Of a stretch of 64,000 nt of DNA, positions 17,409-27,257 are shown piece by piece. Positions within the stretch are counted from its first letter, which is position 1, and the number at the start of each line of letters is the position of its first letter. A model generated the notes under the pieces. The model had not been told where the DNA came from, did no database searches, and worked only from the letters and a program-made list of their open reading frames with translations. The position numbers were made by a program, and so were the translations under genes. The stretch is taken from contig NZ_JADEWO010000024.1 of NCBI RefSeq assembly GCF_015207605.1, positions 1 to 64,000 on the forward strand, in the 5' to 3' direction. Source of the stretch: Oculatella sp. LEGE 06141 (GTDB lineage: Bacteria > Cyanobacteriota > Cyanobacteriia > Elainellales > Elainellaceae).

Positions 17409-20192
17409 ATGCAACTTCTACCAAAATCACCCACAGAGAGCAAGGCTAGAACCGAGAATTCGACCAAGAAAGCTCGGAAAATTGGTGCTCGATCGGTTCA
17501 TGATGGAACCCGAAAGCAGAAAGGAACACCACTAGAGGATTTCCTTCAACTGGCTACGATGTTACGAATTGAGCTGGATGGGCACCGTATCGGGGGCTAT
17601 GTTCTCCGCAAGGGTGAAAACAACTTCATGATTCAGTTTGGATTTGAATGCCGGGGGCTGCATTCAACGTTGCGACAGGATCAAATTGACCCTATTTTTG
17701 ACACGCTAGAAGCCGGGATAAAAGATTTCCCCATCGGGGAGAACCTGACTATCCACCTCAGCTCATTTACAACAGATGCTGTTCGTCAGGAAGACTTAAA
17801 AGCGTTATCGAGGCAAGCTCCTAGCCGAGAATTGCAGTATCTCCTAGCAGGCGAACGGGCCAGAGTCCGCGAGCTGACCGAGAAGGGAATTCGTAAACCA
17901 AAAACGCTCAGACTATATGGCACTTACACGGTAGAGCCGGACACCGAGGGCGCAACTGACATCATTGAAAAGTTGCTGGCACGGAGTGAGCGACTTTGGA
18001 AAAGCTTGACAGGAGAGCTGGACAAAATCCAGTTTGTTCGGATTGAGCGATTGCTGGCACAAGCCTATACCGATGGCTATCAACAGTGGGAACAACTTCT
18101 CGCCAACAAGCTCGGTTTACAAATTCGAGCCTTAGATGATGTGGAGCTGTGGAACCTGGCATGGCAGCGGTTCAATAATACGCCTCCCATTGAAGTCCCC
18201 CAAGTGTTGGTGCTCAACGAGGATGGACTACAAGAGATTGTGCGCTCTGAAGTTGCGCCATCCACTCTATTAGTCGAGCAGGTTGTTCCTGTTGCCGATC
18301 GCCAGTGGATTCATGTCAACAACGCTTATGTCGGGGTCATGAGCTTTGTTGATAAACCGGGAGGTTGGGGCAACAAAGAGTCACAACTGCGATATCTCTG
18401 GGAGGTAGTGGCAAAGGAGCGGATTTACGACACAGAGGTCATTTGTCAGCTCTCTCGTGCCAATGAATCGCTAGTCAAGACCAACATGCAGCGATTGACG
18501 AAGCAGGCGAATACTGCCACCGCGATCGCTGCGGATTCTAACTCTGTTGATGTCAAGGCTCATCTTAATATCCAAAAAGGGATTGATGCTCAAGCGGCTC
18601 TGTATGAAGGGGCGGTTCCATTTAATACCTCTGTTGTATTTCTAGTTCACCGTCCCAGCCGCAAAGAGCTAGATGATGCCTGCCGCTTCCTAAGTTCCCT
18701 CTTCTTGCGTCCGGCCTGGGTTGCCAGAGAATTGGAATATCCCTGGCGTGTGTGGCTACAAACGTTTCCCCTGGTCTGGGAACGGCTACTGGCTAAACCC
18801 TTTAATCGTCGGCAACTTTACTTGAATAGTGAAGTGCTTGGACTCATGCCGTTGATGCTCCCACGCACCTCTGATAGTAGGGGGCTTGAGTTAATTTCGG
18901 CTGAGGGTGGCTCACCCATTTATCTGGACTTATTCACCAAACATCGAAATTTAGGCTTATTTGGTACAACCCGTTCTGGAAAGTCAGTTATCGCAGCAGG
19001 TATTTTAACCCAAGCCTTAGCTCATGGGATGCCTGTTGTTGCGTTGGATTATCCCAAACCCGATGGCACAAGCACGTTTACGGATTACACCCAGTTTATG
19101 GGCGATCGAGGGGCTTATTTCAACATCTCAACTGAGAGTTCCAATCTGTTTGAACCACCTGATCTAAGGGATCTGCCACCCAAAGAACAGCACGATCGGC
19201 TAGAAGACTATAAGGATTTCCTCGTCTCAGCGCTCATGGTCATGGTGATTGGCTCAAAGGGAGGGGCCAGTTCAAAAGAAAGGTTGATGAATGACACCAT
19301 CCGATCGATTCTCACCTTAGCCATTGATTCCTTTTTCAAAGATGATCAAATCCGCGATCGCTATGCTCAAGCGTTTCGGTCTGGTTTTGGAACCCCGCTA
19401 TGGGAGGTGATGCCGACTCTAAAAGATTTCATCGGGTTTTGCTCTCATGAGCGCCTGCGGATGGAGGGCGCTTCAGGAGATATCAAAGATGGAATGCAGC
19501 AGATTAAGCTACGGCTTAATTTCTGGCTGGCCAGCCGAGTTGGGCGATCGCTCTCTCGCCCATCCACCTTTCGGGCTGATGCTCAGTTTTTGGTATTCGC
19601 TCTCGCGAATCTATCCAATGATGAGGATGCGGCAATCCTCTCTCTGAGTGCTTATTCAGCCGCTCTACGTCGTGCCCTAGCCTCTCCTAGATCACTCTTC
19701 TTCATTGATGAGAGTCCAATTCTGTTTGAATACGATGCGATTTCTAATTTAGTGGCGCGACTGTGTGCCAACGGTGCTAAAGCAGGCGTTAGAGTCATTC
19801 TCTCGGCACAAGATCCGGATACGATCGCCAATTCTCCGGGTGGAGCCAAGATTCTCCAAAACATGGGGACTCGCTTGATTGGTCGAATCGAGCCGATTGC
19901 CGTAGATAGTTTCGTTGAAATACTGAAATATCCTCGCGACATCATTGCCCAAAATTCTACAGAGAACTTCTTTCCTAAACGGGAAGGAATTTACTCTCAA
20001 TGGCTGGTCGATGAAGGCGGCACCTTTACTCCAGCCCGATATTATCCGTCGTACCAACTCTTAGCGGCAGTAGCAAACAATCCCGACGAACAGGCTGCTC
20101 GAAGCGCGGCGTCAGCTCGGTATCCAGATAAGTTCATTGCCCTAACTGAATTTGCCAAAGAGCTAATTTCCTCTATTCGATCTGGTGCGTAA
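17409..20192 (+). CDS. VirB4/TraC-family T4SS ATPase
   Basis: A 927-residue T4SS assembly ATPase that powers pilus biogenesis and substrate transfer at the inner membrane. The N-terminal half contains the CagE/TrbE/VirB4-type domain, with a PFNTSVVFLVHR segment near 410. The C-terminal RecA-like domain has a Walker A FGTTRSGKS near 520 and a Walker B SLFFIDES near 763, followed by VRVILSAQDPD. The length fits the TraC/VirB4 family. It sits between VirB3- and VirB5-like genes. Confidence 0.9.
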   Translation: MQLLPKSPTESKARTENSTKKARKIGARSVHDGTRKQKGTPLEDFLQLATMLRIELDGHRIGGYVLRKGENNFMIQFGFECRGLHSTLRQDQIDPIFDTLEAGIKDFPIGENLTIHLSSFTTDAVRQEDLKALSRQAPSRELQYLLAGERARVRELTEKGIRKPKTLRLYGTYTVEPDTEGATDIIEKLLARSERLWKSLTGELDKIQFVRIERLLAQAYTDGYQQWEQLLANKLGLQIRALDDVELWNLAWQRFNNTPPIEVPQVLVLNEDGLQEIVRSEVAPSTLLVEQVVPVADRQWIHVNNAYVGVMSFVDKPGGWGNKESQLRYLWEVVAKERIYDTEVICQLSRANESLVKTNMQRLTKQANTATAIAADSNSVDVKAHLNIQKGIDAQAALYEGAVPFNTSVVFLVHRPSRKELDDACRFLSSLFLRPAWVARELEYPWRVWLQTFPLVWERLLAKPFNRRQLYLNSEVLGLMPLMLPRTSDSRGLELISAEGGSPIYLDLFTKHRNLGLFGTTRSGKSVIAAGILTQALAHGMPVVALDYPKPDGTSTFTDYTQFMGDRGAYFNISTESSNLFEPPDLRDLPPKEQHDRLEDYKDFLVSALMVMVIGSKGGASSKERLMNDTIRSILTLAIDSFFKDDQIRDRYAQAFRSGFGTPLWEVMPTLKDFIGFCSHERLRMEGASGDIKDGMQQIKLRLNFWLASRVGRSLSRPSTFRADAQFLVFALANLSNDEDAAILSLSAYSAALRRALASPRSLFFIDESPILFEYDAISNLVARLCANGAKAGVRVILSAQDPDTIANSPGGAKILQNMGTRLIGRIEPIAVDSFVEILKYPRDIIAQNSTENFFPKREGIYSQWLVDEGGTFTPARYYPSYQLLAAVANNPDEQAARSAASARYPDKFIALTEFAKELISSIRSGA

Positions 20193-20228
20193 GCACTGCC
20201 AACTCTCTCATTACCAAGGACATTAATC

Positions 20229-20924
20229 ATGAAACGACAAATTTCAATCCTGGTTCCTTTCGTAGTGGTACTAATTACTGCTTCTCCAGCTAAAGCCTCA
20301 GGGTTTGTAGATTCTGATTTTTCAGTGCAGGACTTCCTAGAGGAGAACATTCAAAGTGCCAGAGACTTCTTTGGAGACCTCGCTGGAGATGCCCAAGATG
20401 CCTTATCTAGCTTGTATGGAACTGTGGCTAATGTTCTTCCTCCTGATGTAATTGGGGCTTTGGGGTTGCCCGATCCTCAAGAAATGACCAGGATTGCACG
20501 GGAAGAATCAAGCGATGGCGCACTATTTACTGATGCAACGGCCTTGAGTGAAGGGCGCACTAGCGCTACAAAAGCCGCTGCTGGAATGGTACTTTCAACT
20601 GAATCTCAACAGAATGCGACGGTTGCTGCTGAAGATGCCGCCAATCGAGTCAACGCGGCGATCGCCTGTGATGAGGTAGCACAGGGATCAGTCGTCACAC
20701 AGGACGTGATGAAGCAAGTCTCCTGCCAAATGACTCAGAACGCCGAGCTGATGAGAAAAGCTCATGAAGCAGCTCAAACTGCCAATATCACTGGAGCGCA
20801 TACGGCTGAGCAACTCGCTGACTTAAATGCCAGAGAAGAGGCAAAGCGGACGGCAGACGCTGAAGGCCAGGTCGCAGATAGTGCTCGTTCCATTTGGCTG
20901 AGTGGGCAAACAGGGCTGTTCTAA
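20229..20924 (+). CDS. Secreted helical protein in VirB5/TrbJ position
   Basis: A Sec signal peptide (residues 1-23, ending SPAKAS) precedes a 208-residue, Ala/Gln-rich helical mature protein with two cysteines (IACDEV and SCQMTQ). VirB5/TrbJ minor pilins are exported, helical and encoded between VirB4 and VirB6, as here. Direct similarity is weak, so the call rests on position and topology. AAGGA precedes the ATG. Confidence 0.5.
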   Translation: MKRQISILVPFVVVLITASPAKASGFVDSDFSVQDFLEENIQSARDFFGDLAGDAQDALSSLYGTVANVLPPDVIGALGLPDPQEMTRIAREESSDGALFTDATALSEGRTSATKAAAGMVLSTESQQNATVAAEDAANRVNAAIACDEVAQGSVVTQDVMKQVSCQMTQNAELMRKAHEAAQTANITGAHTAEQLADLNAREEAKRTADAEGQVADSARSIWLSGQTGLF

Positions 20925-20967
20925 GTTCCCTGTTCAAGTTGGTTTTACACGAAAAGACGAGAGTAAA

Positions 20968-22032
20968 ATGACCCTGATTTTAGCCCAAGTTGAGAACAAT
21001 CCATTCGGTGAGACTGCGACGACAATCCTGGAACAGGGGCAAGCCTCACAGCAGTTCATTTCCGAATCAATGGATCTGTTGTGGCAAGAAGTGCTGTTTG
21101 GGGGCTTGTATGGGGCGATCGCAAGGCTGGGATTGCTCATCGCCATCATGACGCTAGCCTTTTGGTTGGTGAAGTGGGCAAAGGCGATGATGGATGATGC
21201 CACTGGAGAGCCATTTTCTCAGCTAATTTTCCCGCTCATTGTGGTTGTTTTGTTAGCCAATAATGGGGCATTGCTGGCACAGTCTACCTTCCAGGGGCGA
21301 AGCATTCTCAATCAAGTCAATGCTGAACTTCTTGAATCTACGGCTCGTTCCTTTCGCTTGGATGAAGCGTTTCGACAACAAATGGAGCAGATTGGAGCTG
21401 AGAACGCGGCAACTGGACTAGCGAGCCAATGTGCTTCTATTCCCGATGCCGTTCAGCGCCAAAATTGTGTTGATCTAGCGAGAGCACAGATTGAGGAAAG
21501 CTCACCGGGTTTACTGGAGCGGATTGGGGAAGTTGGCACGTTTCTGTTGACAGGCGCAGGTTTGGGGCAAATCTTACGAACCTTTGTGATTCAGTTTGTA
21601 TTGGTTGCGTTTGGGATTGCCTTTCAGTGGATTGTTGAGATCTCCTGGATGCTCACCGGACTGCTGGGGCCATTGGCGGTTGGTGGCACACTCCTTCCCT
21701 TCGGGCAAAAACCGATTGTGGCTTGGCTGACCGGATTCTTTTCAGTTGGCATGGTGAAACTCTCCTACAACATCATTGTTGGCCTGACAGCCACACTGGT
21801 TCAGAACGCAGGGCCAACAGAGCCGATGATTTTTGCTCTTGCCGTGGGGATTCTTGCTCCTATCTTGGCACTCATGATAGCGGCTGGAGGAGGAATGGCT
21901 GTTTTCAATGGGCTAAGTTCAGGGATTGCCACGATCGCTGGTACTGCCACTGGGGGCGGTATTTCTTACGCCCTCAGAGGTGTGGGTAGCGGCAGAGGAG
22001 CATCCCGTTCCCTACGCGCTAGTAGACGATAG
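20968..22032 (+). CDS. VirB6/TrbL-like polytopic membrane protein
   Basis: I place the start at ATG 20968 (354 aa); the frame is open upstream to 20902 but only through the previous gene's end. Five to six membrane segments lie at roughly residues 40-65, 80-100, 190-215, 225-245, 255-280 and 290-320, with a central periplasmic loop holding two cysteines (ASQCAS, QNCVD). This fits VirB6/TrbL, the inner-membrane channel component. The C-terminus is Gly/Arg/Ser-rich. Confidence 0.7.
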   Translation: MTLILAQVENNPFGETATTILEQGQASQQFISESMDLLWQEVLFGGLYGAIARLGLLIAIMTLAFWLVKWAKAMMDDATGEPFSQLIFPLIVVVLLANNGALLAQSTFQGRSILNQVNAELLESTARSFRLDEAFRQQMEQIGAENAATGLASQCASIPDAVQRQNCVDLARAQIEESSPGLLERIGEVGTFLLTGAGLGQILRTFVIQFVLVAFGIAFQWIVEISWMLTGLLGPLAVGGTLLPFGQKPIVAWLTGFFSVGMVKLSYNIIVGLTATLVQNAGPTEPMIFALAVGILAPILALMIAAGGGMAVFNGLSSGIATIAGTATGGGISYALRGVGSGRGASRSLRASRR

Positions 22033-22056
22033 CATTCGTTTTGATTAGGGGTAGCA

Positions 22057-22830
22057 ATGGTTAACAATACACGACTTCATTTTCTTAAATCATCAAAGGA
22101 CGAGCGATTCTCGATCAATGACATCTTAGGGATTCTAGCATTTGGATCAATTGGACTCAGCCTGCTTGTTTTGGTATTGCAGTGTTTGATTTATGTCAAC
22201 TACATGAAACTGCTTCGCAAACCTGCTCCATCATTGGTTCAGTTGGCTTCTGGTGAGGCGATCGCTGTTGCACCATTGGCATCGAAAGAACGCACTCCTG
22301 AAGTGGTTCTAAATTTCACCAGAGATACCCTGACACTCCTGCTGACGTGGACGGGGATTGTACCGGGAGAATTCGGAGCAGATGGCGACAAGGTGGTAGA
22401 TCCTGGAGTGACGATTCCTGGGCCTGATGATCGTGGATCGATGAAAATCTCAACCGCCGCTTATCATGGAGGATTTGCCTTGTCCGAGGACTTCCGTAAA
22501 GAGTTCCTCCAGGAATTAGGGCAGTTGATGCCAAAAAGCATCTTCAATGGAAAGAGCCAAGTGGTGTTTGTGCCGATTGAGTTTGGCTCTCCGGTTCAGG
22601 TTGAGCCAGGGGTGTGGAGCGTCAATGTGGTGGCAAACCTAATGGTATTCAACCAAAACAACGTATTGGGGAAGCCGATCGCCTTTAACAAGCAAATTAT
22701 CGTGAAGGCCGTTGATGCTCCTCAATTTGATGCCAATGCGAGCGGGCTTCCACTCCTCATTCAAAATATTCGAGCTAGCGGTCTAGAAATTAATTTGATT
22801 CGTGATTTAAATGAGGGAGGAGTTCAATGA
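22057..22830 (+). CDS. VirB8/TraE-like bitopic inner-membrane protein
   Basis: A 257-residue protein with a short cytosolic N-terminus, one membrane helix (residues 28-50) and a periplasmic domain with alternating strands and helices (VVFVPIEFGSPVQVEPGVWS, then VNVVANLMVF). Topology and gene order match VirB8/TraE assembly factors. AGGGG precedes the ATG. The last codons overlap the next start in an ATGA arrangement. Confidence 0.6.
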   Translation: MVNNTRLHFLKSSKDERFSINDILGILAFGSIGLSLLVLVLQCLIYVNYMKLLRKPAPSLVQLASGEAIAVAPLASKERTPEVVLNFTRDTLTLLLTWTGIVPGEFGADGDKVVDPGVTIPGPDDRGSMKISTAAYHGGFALSEDFRKEFLQELGQLMPKSIFNGKSQVVFVPIEFGSPVQVEPGVWSVNVVANLMVFNQNNVLGKPIAFNKQIIVKAVDAPQFDANASGLPLLIQNIRASGLEINLIRDLNEGGVQ

Positions 22831-24647
22831 ACAACACTTCTGAGAACAACACTTCTGATTTTGAATGGGATGAAGCATCCTTCGACAAGCTGGTTGGGCT
22901 AGAGCCAGATGAACAAACTGTTTCCCCATCTGCAACCAAAAAGGCAGCACCTAAAGAGTCTCAGGTCGTAGAGCCAACACCCAAAGAGCCTCAGGCCGTA
23001 GAGCCAACGGCAGCGACTGTTAACCCGATTCTTTCTGATAAAGAACTATTCGATGATCCGCATCAGAATGCGACCCCCAAGAAATTGTCAGGTAGTCCTT
23101 GGGCCAAGGTGACAATGGTGGGTGCAGGGCTTTTTGTCATTTTTGGTACTGCTGGTCTGATGGTCAGCCGAATCATGACAGAAGGGGGAAAGGTTGATCT
23201 TCAGACCTTTGATCCTGGTGCTCCCAGCCCATCACCATCACCATCACCATCATCATCACCAGTGGATAAGGATGGCAAAACCGTTGGCGAATTGAAAGGG
23301 GAATTGGCGCTCTCTCAACAAAAAGATGGGTTCCAAGCAGCAGAAGAGGCCGCTAATGGACAGCGAGCGGATGAGGTTAGCCCGACCGATCTCGATGCCC
23401 AACAACGAAGGAATGCCCAATCTCAACCTCCGCAATCAACCGTTGCCGTTGCCCGGATTCCTCCCCCTGTTCCTCCTGCTCCTGCTCGAACCGTTGCCCG
23501 GACTCCTCCCCCTGTTCGCCAAGCCGCTGCTCCACCCTCCAGAACGGCATCTTCTGGATCGCCTGGTGGTGGTTCAGCTCGTGCAGCACAACCCCGACCT
23601 GTTTCCCCAGCCGAGGAACTAAACAATTCAATTGAGCAATGGGAAGTTTTGGCGCAGGTAGGCAGTTATGAAACAACTGCCATACCAGTGAGTGAAACCA
23701 CAGTAGCCTCTATCCCAACGGCTGCAAGAATTCAAACGCCTCGCTCTTTCAGTCGAGATGCCCTACTGGTTCGGGATGATTCTCCAGAAACGCTTCTAGC
23801 TCAATCAATTGCGGAGGTCTCTCCATCCGATCCAACTCTAGCCCAAATCGAAGAAGCCAAACTACAAGCTCAACAGACGCGATCGCAGCTACCACCAGGG
23901 GATATGGTGCCAACGGTTTCGACGACTGTCGAGACATCCCCTACTGTTACTGACGTTGAACCGTCAATACAGGCACAAGCCCCACTCGCGGAGTTGGAAT
24001 CTAGGGTGCTGGAAGGGATACCCACCACCACCACCCAACAGTTACCCACTGGAACTAACGCGATAGGGACGCTATCCAGCCCATTAATGTGGGCAGATAA
24101 TGCCAATCTGGATTCACGGTTTGTCGTCACGCTCGATGAACCATTACTCGATAGCTCAGGACAAGTTGCCGTTCCAGTCGAGACCAGTCTTGTTTTTGAG
24201 TTAAATGCGGTTAGTGGGAATGGGTTAGTTTCTGCGTCTGCTGTATCCATTGTTAGTAATGGATCTGAATTGGCTCTACCAGAGAGGGCAATCACATTAC
24301 AGGGACTAGATGGCCCGTTGTTTGCCGAGCAAGATTCCGATGATGGCGGGATTGATTTGTCGTCTGCATTAGTGGGGGCGATCGCCAATGTAGGAGCGGT
24401 TATCACTCAACCGGATACTCAAGTCTCGCAGACTTTTAATGGGGGCTTTTCAAGTTCATCCAGCTCTACCCGTGGCAACCGAAATGTTTTAGGGGCTGTG
24501 TTGGAGGGTGCTGCTACGCCCGTGTTAGAGCAGATCACGGAGCGTAATCAACAAGCACTCCGAACGGTGGGGCCGCAAGAGAGCGTTTGGTATCTCCCTG
24601 CTGGTGAGTCGGTGCAAGTCTTCGTCAATCAGTCATTGGAGTTCTAA
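22827..24647 (+). CDS. VirB10/TrbI/TraB-like T4SS envelope-spanning protein
   Basis: A 606-residue protein with an acidic cytosolic N-terminus, a membrane helix at about 91-113 (VTMVGAGLFVIFGTAGLMV), a long Pro/Ser/Gln-rich periplasmic linker (130-270, with a PSPSPSPS run) and a C-terminal beta-rich domain (from about 410) with LDEPLLDSSGQVAVPVETSL and a final VFVNQSLEF. This is the VirB10 architecture that links inner and outer membranes. It is translationally coupled to the VirB8-like gene. Confidence 0.8.
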   Translation: MNNTSENNTSDFEWDEASFDKLVGLEPDEQTVSPSATKKAAPKESQVVEPTPKEPQAVEPTAATVNPILSDKELFDDPHQNATPKKLSGSPWAKVTMVGAGLFVIFGTAGLMVSRIMTEGGKVDLQTFDPGAPSPSPSPSPSSSPVDKDGKTVGELKGELALSQQKDGFQAAEEAANGQRADEVSPTDLDAQQRRNAQSQPPQSTVAVARIPPPVPPAPARTVARTPPPVRQAAAPPSRTASSGSPGGGSARAAQPRPVSPAEELNNSIEQWEVLAQVGSYETTAIPVSETTVASIPTAARIQTPRSFSRDALLVRDDSPETLLAQSIAEVSPSDPTLAQIEEAKLQAQQTRSQLPPGDMVPTVSTTVETSPTVTDVEPSIQAQAPLAELESRVLEGIPTTTTQQLPTGTNAIGTLSSPLMWADNANLDSRFVVTLDEPLLDSSGQVAVPVETSLVFELNAVSGNGLVSASAVSIVSNGSELALPERAITLQGLDGPLFAEQDSDDGGIDLSSALVGAIANVGAVITQPDTQVSQTFNGGFSSSSSSTRGNRNVLGAVLEGAATPVLEQITERNQQALRTVGPQESVWYLPAGESVQVFVNQSLEF

Positions 24648-24649
24648 TC

Positions 24650-25366
24650 ATGAAATACTTCAAGACCTGGACAGGTTCAGTTCTATTGTTGTCTCTCTTC
24701 GCGTTGATCGCACCAACAGCCAGAGCCAATGGAGTTCGTCAACTCGCCCGGACGGACGATCTGACAATTCCGATATCACCGGGCTATGGGGTCAACGTCA
24801 GTTTCATCCCAACGGGTGAAACGATTCAGCAAGTTTGGTTGGACGATCCCAGTTGGCTCACCCTGGATGCAGATGGATGCTTATCTGGATTAGGCCGAAC
24901 CAACCAAAACTGTGATTCCAATGCGCCTGCCACAATTCTGCATCTGCGGCGAATTGAGCGGTTGAATATGCCAGGTATCCCTAGAGCAGAACAAGCTCAA
25001 TTAAACGTTGTGACTCGTTCTGCTAGTGGCGATCGCCAGATCTATGTATTCCGATTGAATCCTGCGGAAACGTCTCCTAACCACACCATTGAGATAGTTC
25101 CCACGATTGTTCGTGAATTACAAACCGTCGATGCTCTAGCGGTGCGGCGGGGGCGCTCATCGGCTATTCAGCAAGGACAAATCGAAAGTGGTGGAGCGTT
25201 GGATCAACGAATCACTCGTTTTCTCTCGCTACTGGCATCACAACCTACACCGACTGCAGCTCAATCGGCTGGCATCTCCCTTGAACTTGTTGCCCGATTA
25301 GAGCAACTGGGACAGAGCAATGCTAGCCAGCCCCATCCCAAGGCAACATCAACCTATCTGAGGTAA
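24650..25366 (+). CDS. VirB9/TraK/TrbG-like secreted T4SS protein
   Basis: A signal peptide (residues 1-26, ending TARA) is followed by a beta-rich domain: VNVSFIPTGETIQQVWLDDP, ILHLRRIERLNMPGIPRAEQ, and RQIYVFRLNP. These resemble TraK/VirB9 proteins, which form the outer-membrane core ring with VirB10. A helical C-terminus follows. The gene starts 2 nt after the VirB10-like stop. An N-terminal cysteine pair (CLSGLGRTNQNC) could form a disulfide. Confidence 0.6.
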   Translation: MKYFKTWTGSVLLLSLFALIAPTARANGVRQLARTDDLTIPISPGYGVNVSFIPTGETIQQVWLDDPSWLTLDADGCLSGLGRTNQNCDSNAPATILHLRRIERLNMPGIPRAEQAQLNVVTRSASGDRQIYVFRLNPAETSPNHTIEIVPTIVRELQTVDALAVRRGRSSAIQQGQIESGGALDQRITRFLSLLASQPTPTAAQSAGISLELVARLEQLGQSNASQPHPKATSTYLR

Positions 25367-25371
25367 TCGCA

Positions 25372-27219
25372 ATGATTAGATTCAAACGAACGGTTGGGCG
25401 ATCGCTCTACTTTTTCGTGACTGGACTAGGGTTTGCCTTATTGTTATCGGGAGTTCTGGTATTTCGTCCCGATCAGTTGATGGCGGCAACCAGCTCGATT
25501 CCAGTGGTGGAGCAGAATGGAGCGCTGATTCCTGACTTCAACCAAATTAGCTTTAATCGATTGCCTGCATTGGAAGGATCAGGGAGTTTTGAAGCACCTC
25601 CAGAGATGAAAATCGGTAGCTTCAGTTGGACTGAAGGCGATCGCGTAGCTGATGTTGTGCCCATCGGCACCTTTCCCGATGATTTAATGACACTTGATTT
25701 GACAACAGTTAGTGCATTGGGTGGGGTTGCTTTAGAATCAACAGCGTTACGCGACTTCTTCCCAATGGAGCTGCAAACGTTAGGGACGTTGGTTGAGTCG
25801 ATCCCGTCGTTGGAAGAATTCAGAATTGATCAAGTTCCACCAGTTGATACGTTGCTAGAGGAGTTGGTGGGGAATGTGGATAATTCCCAAACCATCGGAG
25901 AATTGTTGGAGGATTCCTCACACCTCAACGATCTAGCCTTTGTAGATGCTCCGGCCTCATTGGAGCACGCTATCACGTCTATCCCGAATCTGGATCGAAC
26001 GGCATTTCAAGATATCTTTGAGGCTTCAGAAAGCCCCATCAGTGGCATCCCTGGTTTAGAGAATGCAGTGTGGGCTGATTTATTTAGCTCCATTTCGATT
26101 CCGAGGGCTGGTGAAGTATCAGGGTTGGTTGATATTGTCTTCTCCCCAGCAGAATCGAAGCGCGATCGCCCTATCAGCGGCTCGACTGAACAACCCAATG
26201 CCATCTGCAACGAAGGATGCGCCCACATTGAGTTATCCAGTGCTAATGGCAGCTCGGCATTACGGGGGCGGCACTGGATGAGTGGTAAATATCAGAAGGT
26301 TGAAGGAGGCTTCGGCGTTCTTCAGAATGCCTTGTCCTATGACGGTTCTCCTGGGATGGAACCGACCGGGCTGCATCCATTTGGCAATACCTTTAAGGTT
26401 GCACTGTGGGACACGGATGAAACAGAGGCTTCGGCTAGCTTTGCTCTCTTCTTTAGAATCTGTAAACGGGGCATTCCAGACTTGGGATGTACCCCCTACG
26501 CCGTTGGCCCTATCCCCATTCTGACGCTTCAGGAAACCGACCCTATTTATCTTGGCTTAACCCGATTGGGTGGTACCTCTGGCCCCTCTACCATGACCAG
26601 TGAATCTGAAGCATGGTTGTCCAGTCACCGTTCAGGCACTTTATCACCCTCTGCGACAACATCGAGTACGGGTTCTCGACGCTCTACTGCTGCTCTCACT
26701 GCAACTGACGTTGGTTTTGGTGCATTCAGTCGAGAACCTTATCGAGGTGTTGAAACCCAACGCCTTTCAGGTGTGCTAGCGCAAGCAGAAGGAGCCAATT
26801 ATTCAACGGTTAGCCCTGTTGTTTGTGATGGGCAACAGGGGTGTAGCCGAGTGCTTGGGTTGGGTTTAAAGTCAAACGATCCAGCCGTTCGGGATGCGAT
26901 CGCAGCCAAGTCAGGAGGTGCTCAGTTCCTCAGCGATGTTGATCGTGGTGGAGCTGTACCGGGTGTTCGATTGCTTGAATATTTATCCCAATCCGAACAA
27001 GACCAGCTACGAGAGGCTGAGGTGCGATCGCTAATTGATGTAGCCTCCCAGCAGGTTGATCCAGCTACACGCCAAGCATATGAGAATGGGCCGATCGATC
27101 GCATGATTGCGCGAACGGCTGAAATTTATTTTGGTGGGTCTGGATCTCAACCCGGAACAGAAGCTTTAAGTTCTCGTACTACGAGGGTTCTAGAAGCCTA
27201 TCAAACCCGCTCTCGCTAA
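25372..27219 (+). CDS. Large exported protein of unknown function in the T4SS operon
   Basis: A 615-residue protein with an N-terminal membrane or signal segment (residues 12-32). The region up to 265 consists of repeated short helical elements (IPSLEEF, IPNLDRTAF, IPGLENAVW), suggestive of a helical repeat. A beta-rich middle domain has cysteine pairs (ICNEGCAH, CKRGIPDLGC, CDGQQGC). A Ser/Thr-rich linker and a helical tail follow. It is probably periplasmic and disulfide-bonded. Tight linkage (5 nt) to the VirB9-like gene suggests a T4SS structural role; I recognise no family. Confidence 0.55.
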   Translation: MIRFKRTVGRSLYFFVTGLGFALLLSGVLVFRPDQLMAATSSIPVVEQNGALIPDFNQISFNRLPALEGSGSFEAPPEMKIGSFSWTEGDRVADVVPIGTFPDDLMTLDLTTVSALGGVALESTALRDFFPMELQTLGTLVESIPSLEEFRIDQVPPVDTLLEELVGNVDNSQTIGELLEDSSHLNDLAFVDAPASLEHAITSIPNLDRTAFQDIFEASESPISGIPGLENAVWADLFSSISIPRAGEVSGLVDIVFSPAESKRDRPISGSTEQPNAICNEGCAHIELSSANGSSALRGRHWMSGKYQKVEGGFGVLQNALSYDGSPGMEPTGLHPFGNTFKVALWDTDETEASASFALFFRICKRGIPDLGCTPYAVGPIPILTLQETDPIYLGLTRLGGTSGPSTMTSESEAWLSSHRSGTLSPSATTSSTGSRRSTAALTATDVGFGAFSREPYRGVETQRLSGVLAQAEGANYSTVSPVVCDGQQGCSRVLGLGLKSNDPAVRDAIAAKSGGAQFLSDVDRGGAVPGVRLLEYLSQSEQDQLREAEVRSLIDVASQQVDPATRQAYENGPIDRMIARTAEIYFGGSGSQPGTEALSSRTTRVLEAYQTRSR

Positions 27220-27257
27220 TAAGATTTTTGATTGGAGAAGCAAAAGGGATTCTAGAT

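Noticed and set aside
23377-23676. Antisense frames opposite the VirB10 proline-rich linker
   Set aside because: Low-complexity shadows of the Pro/Ser/Gln-rich coding strand.
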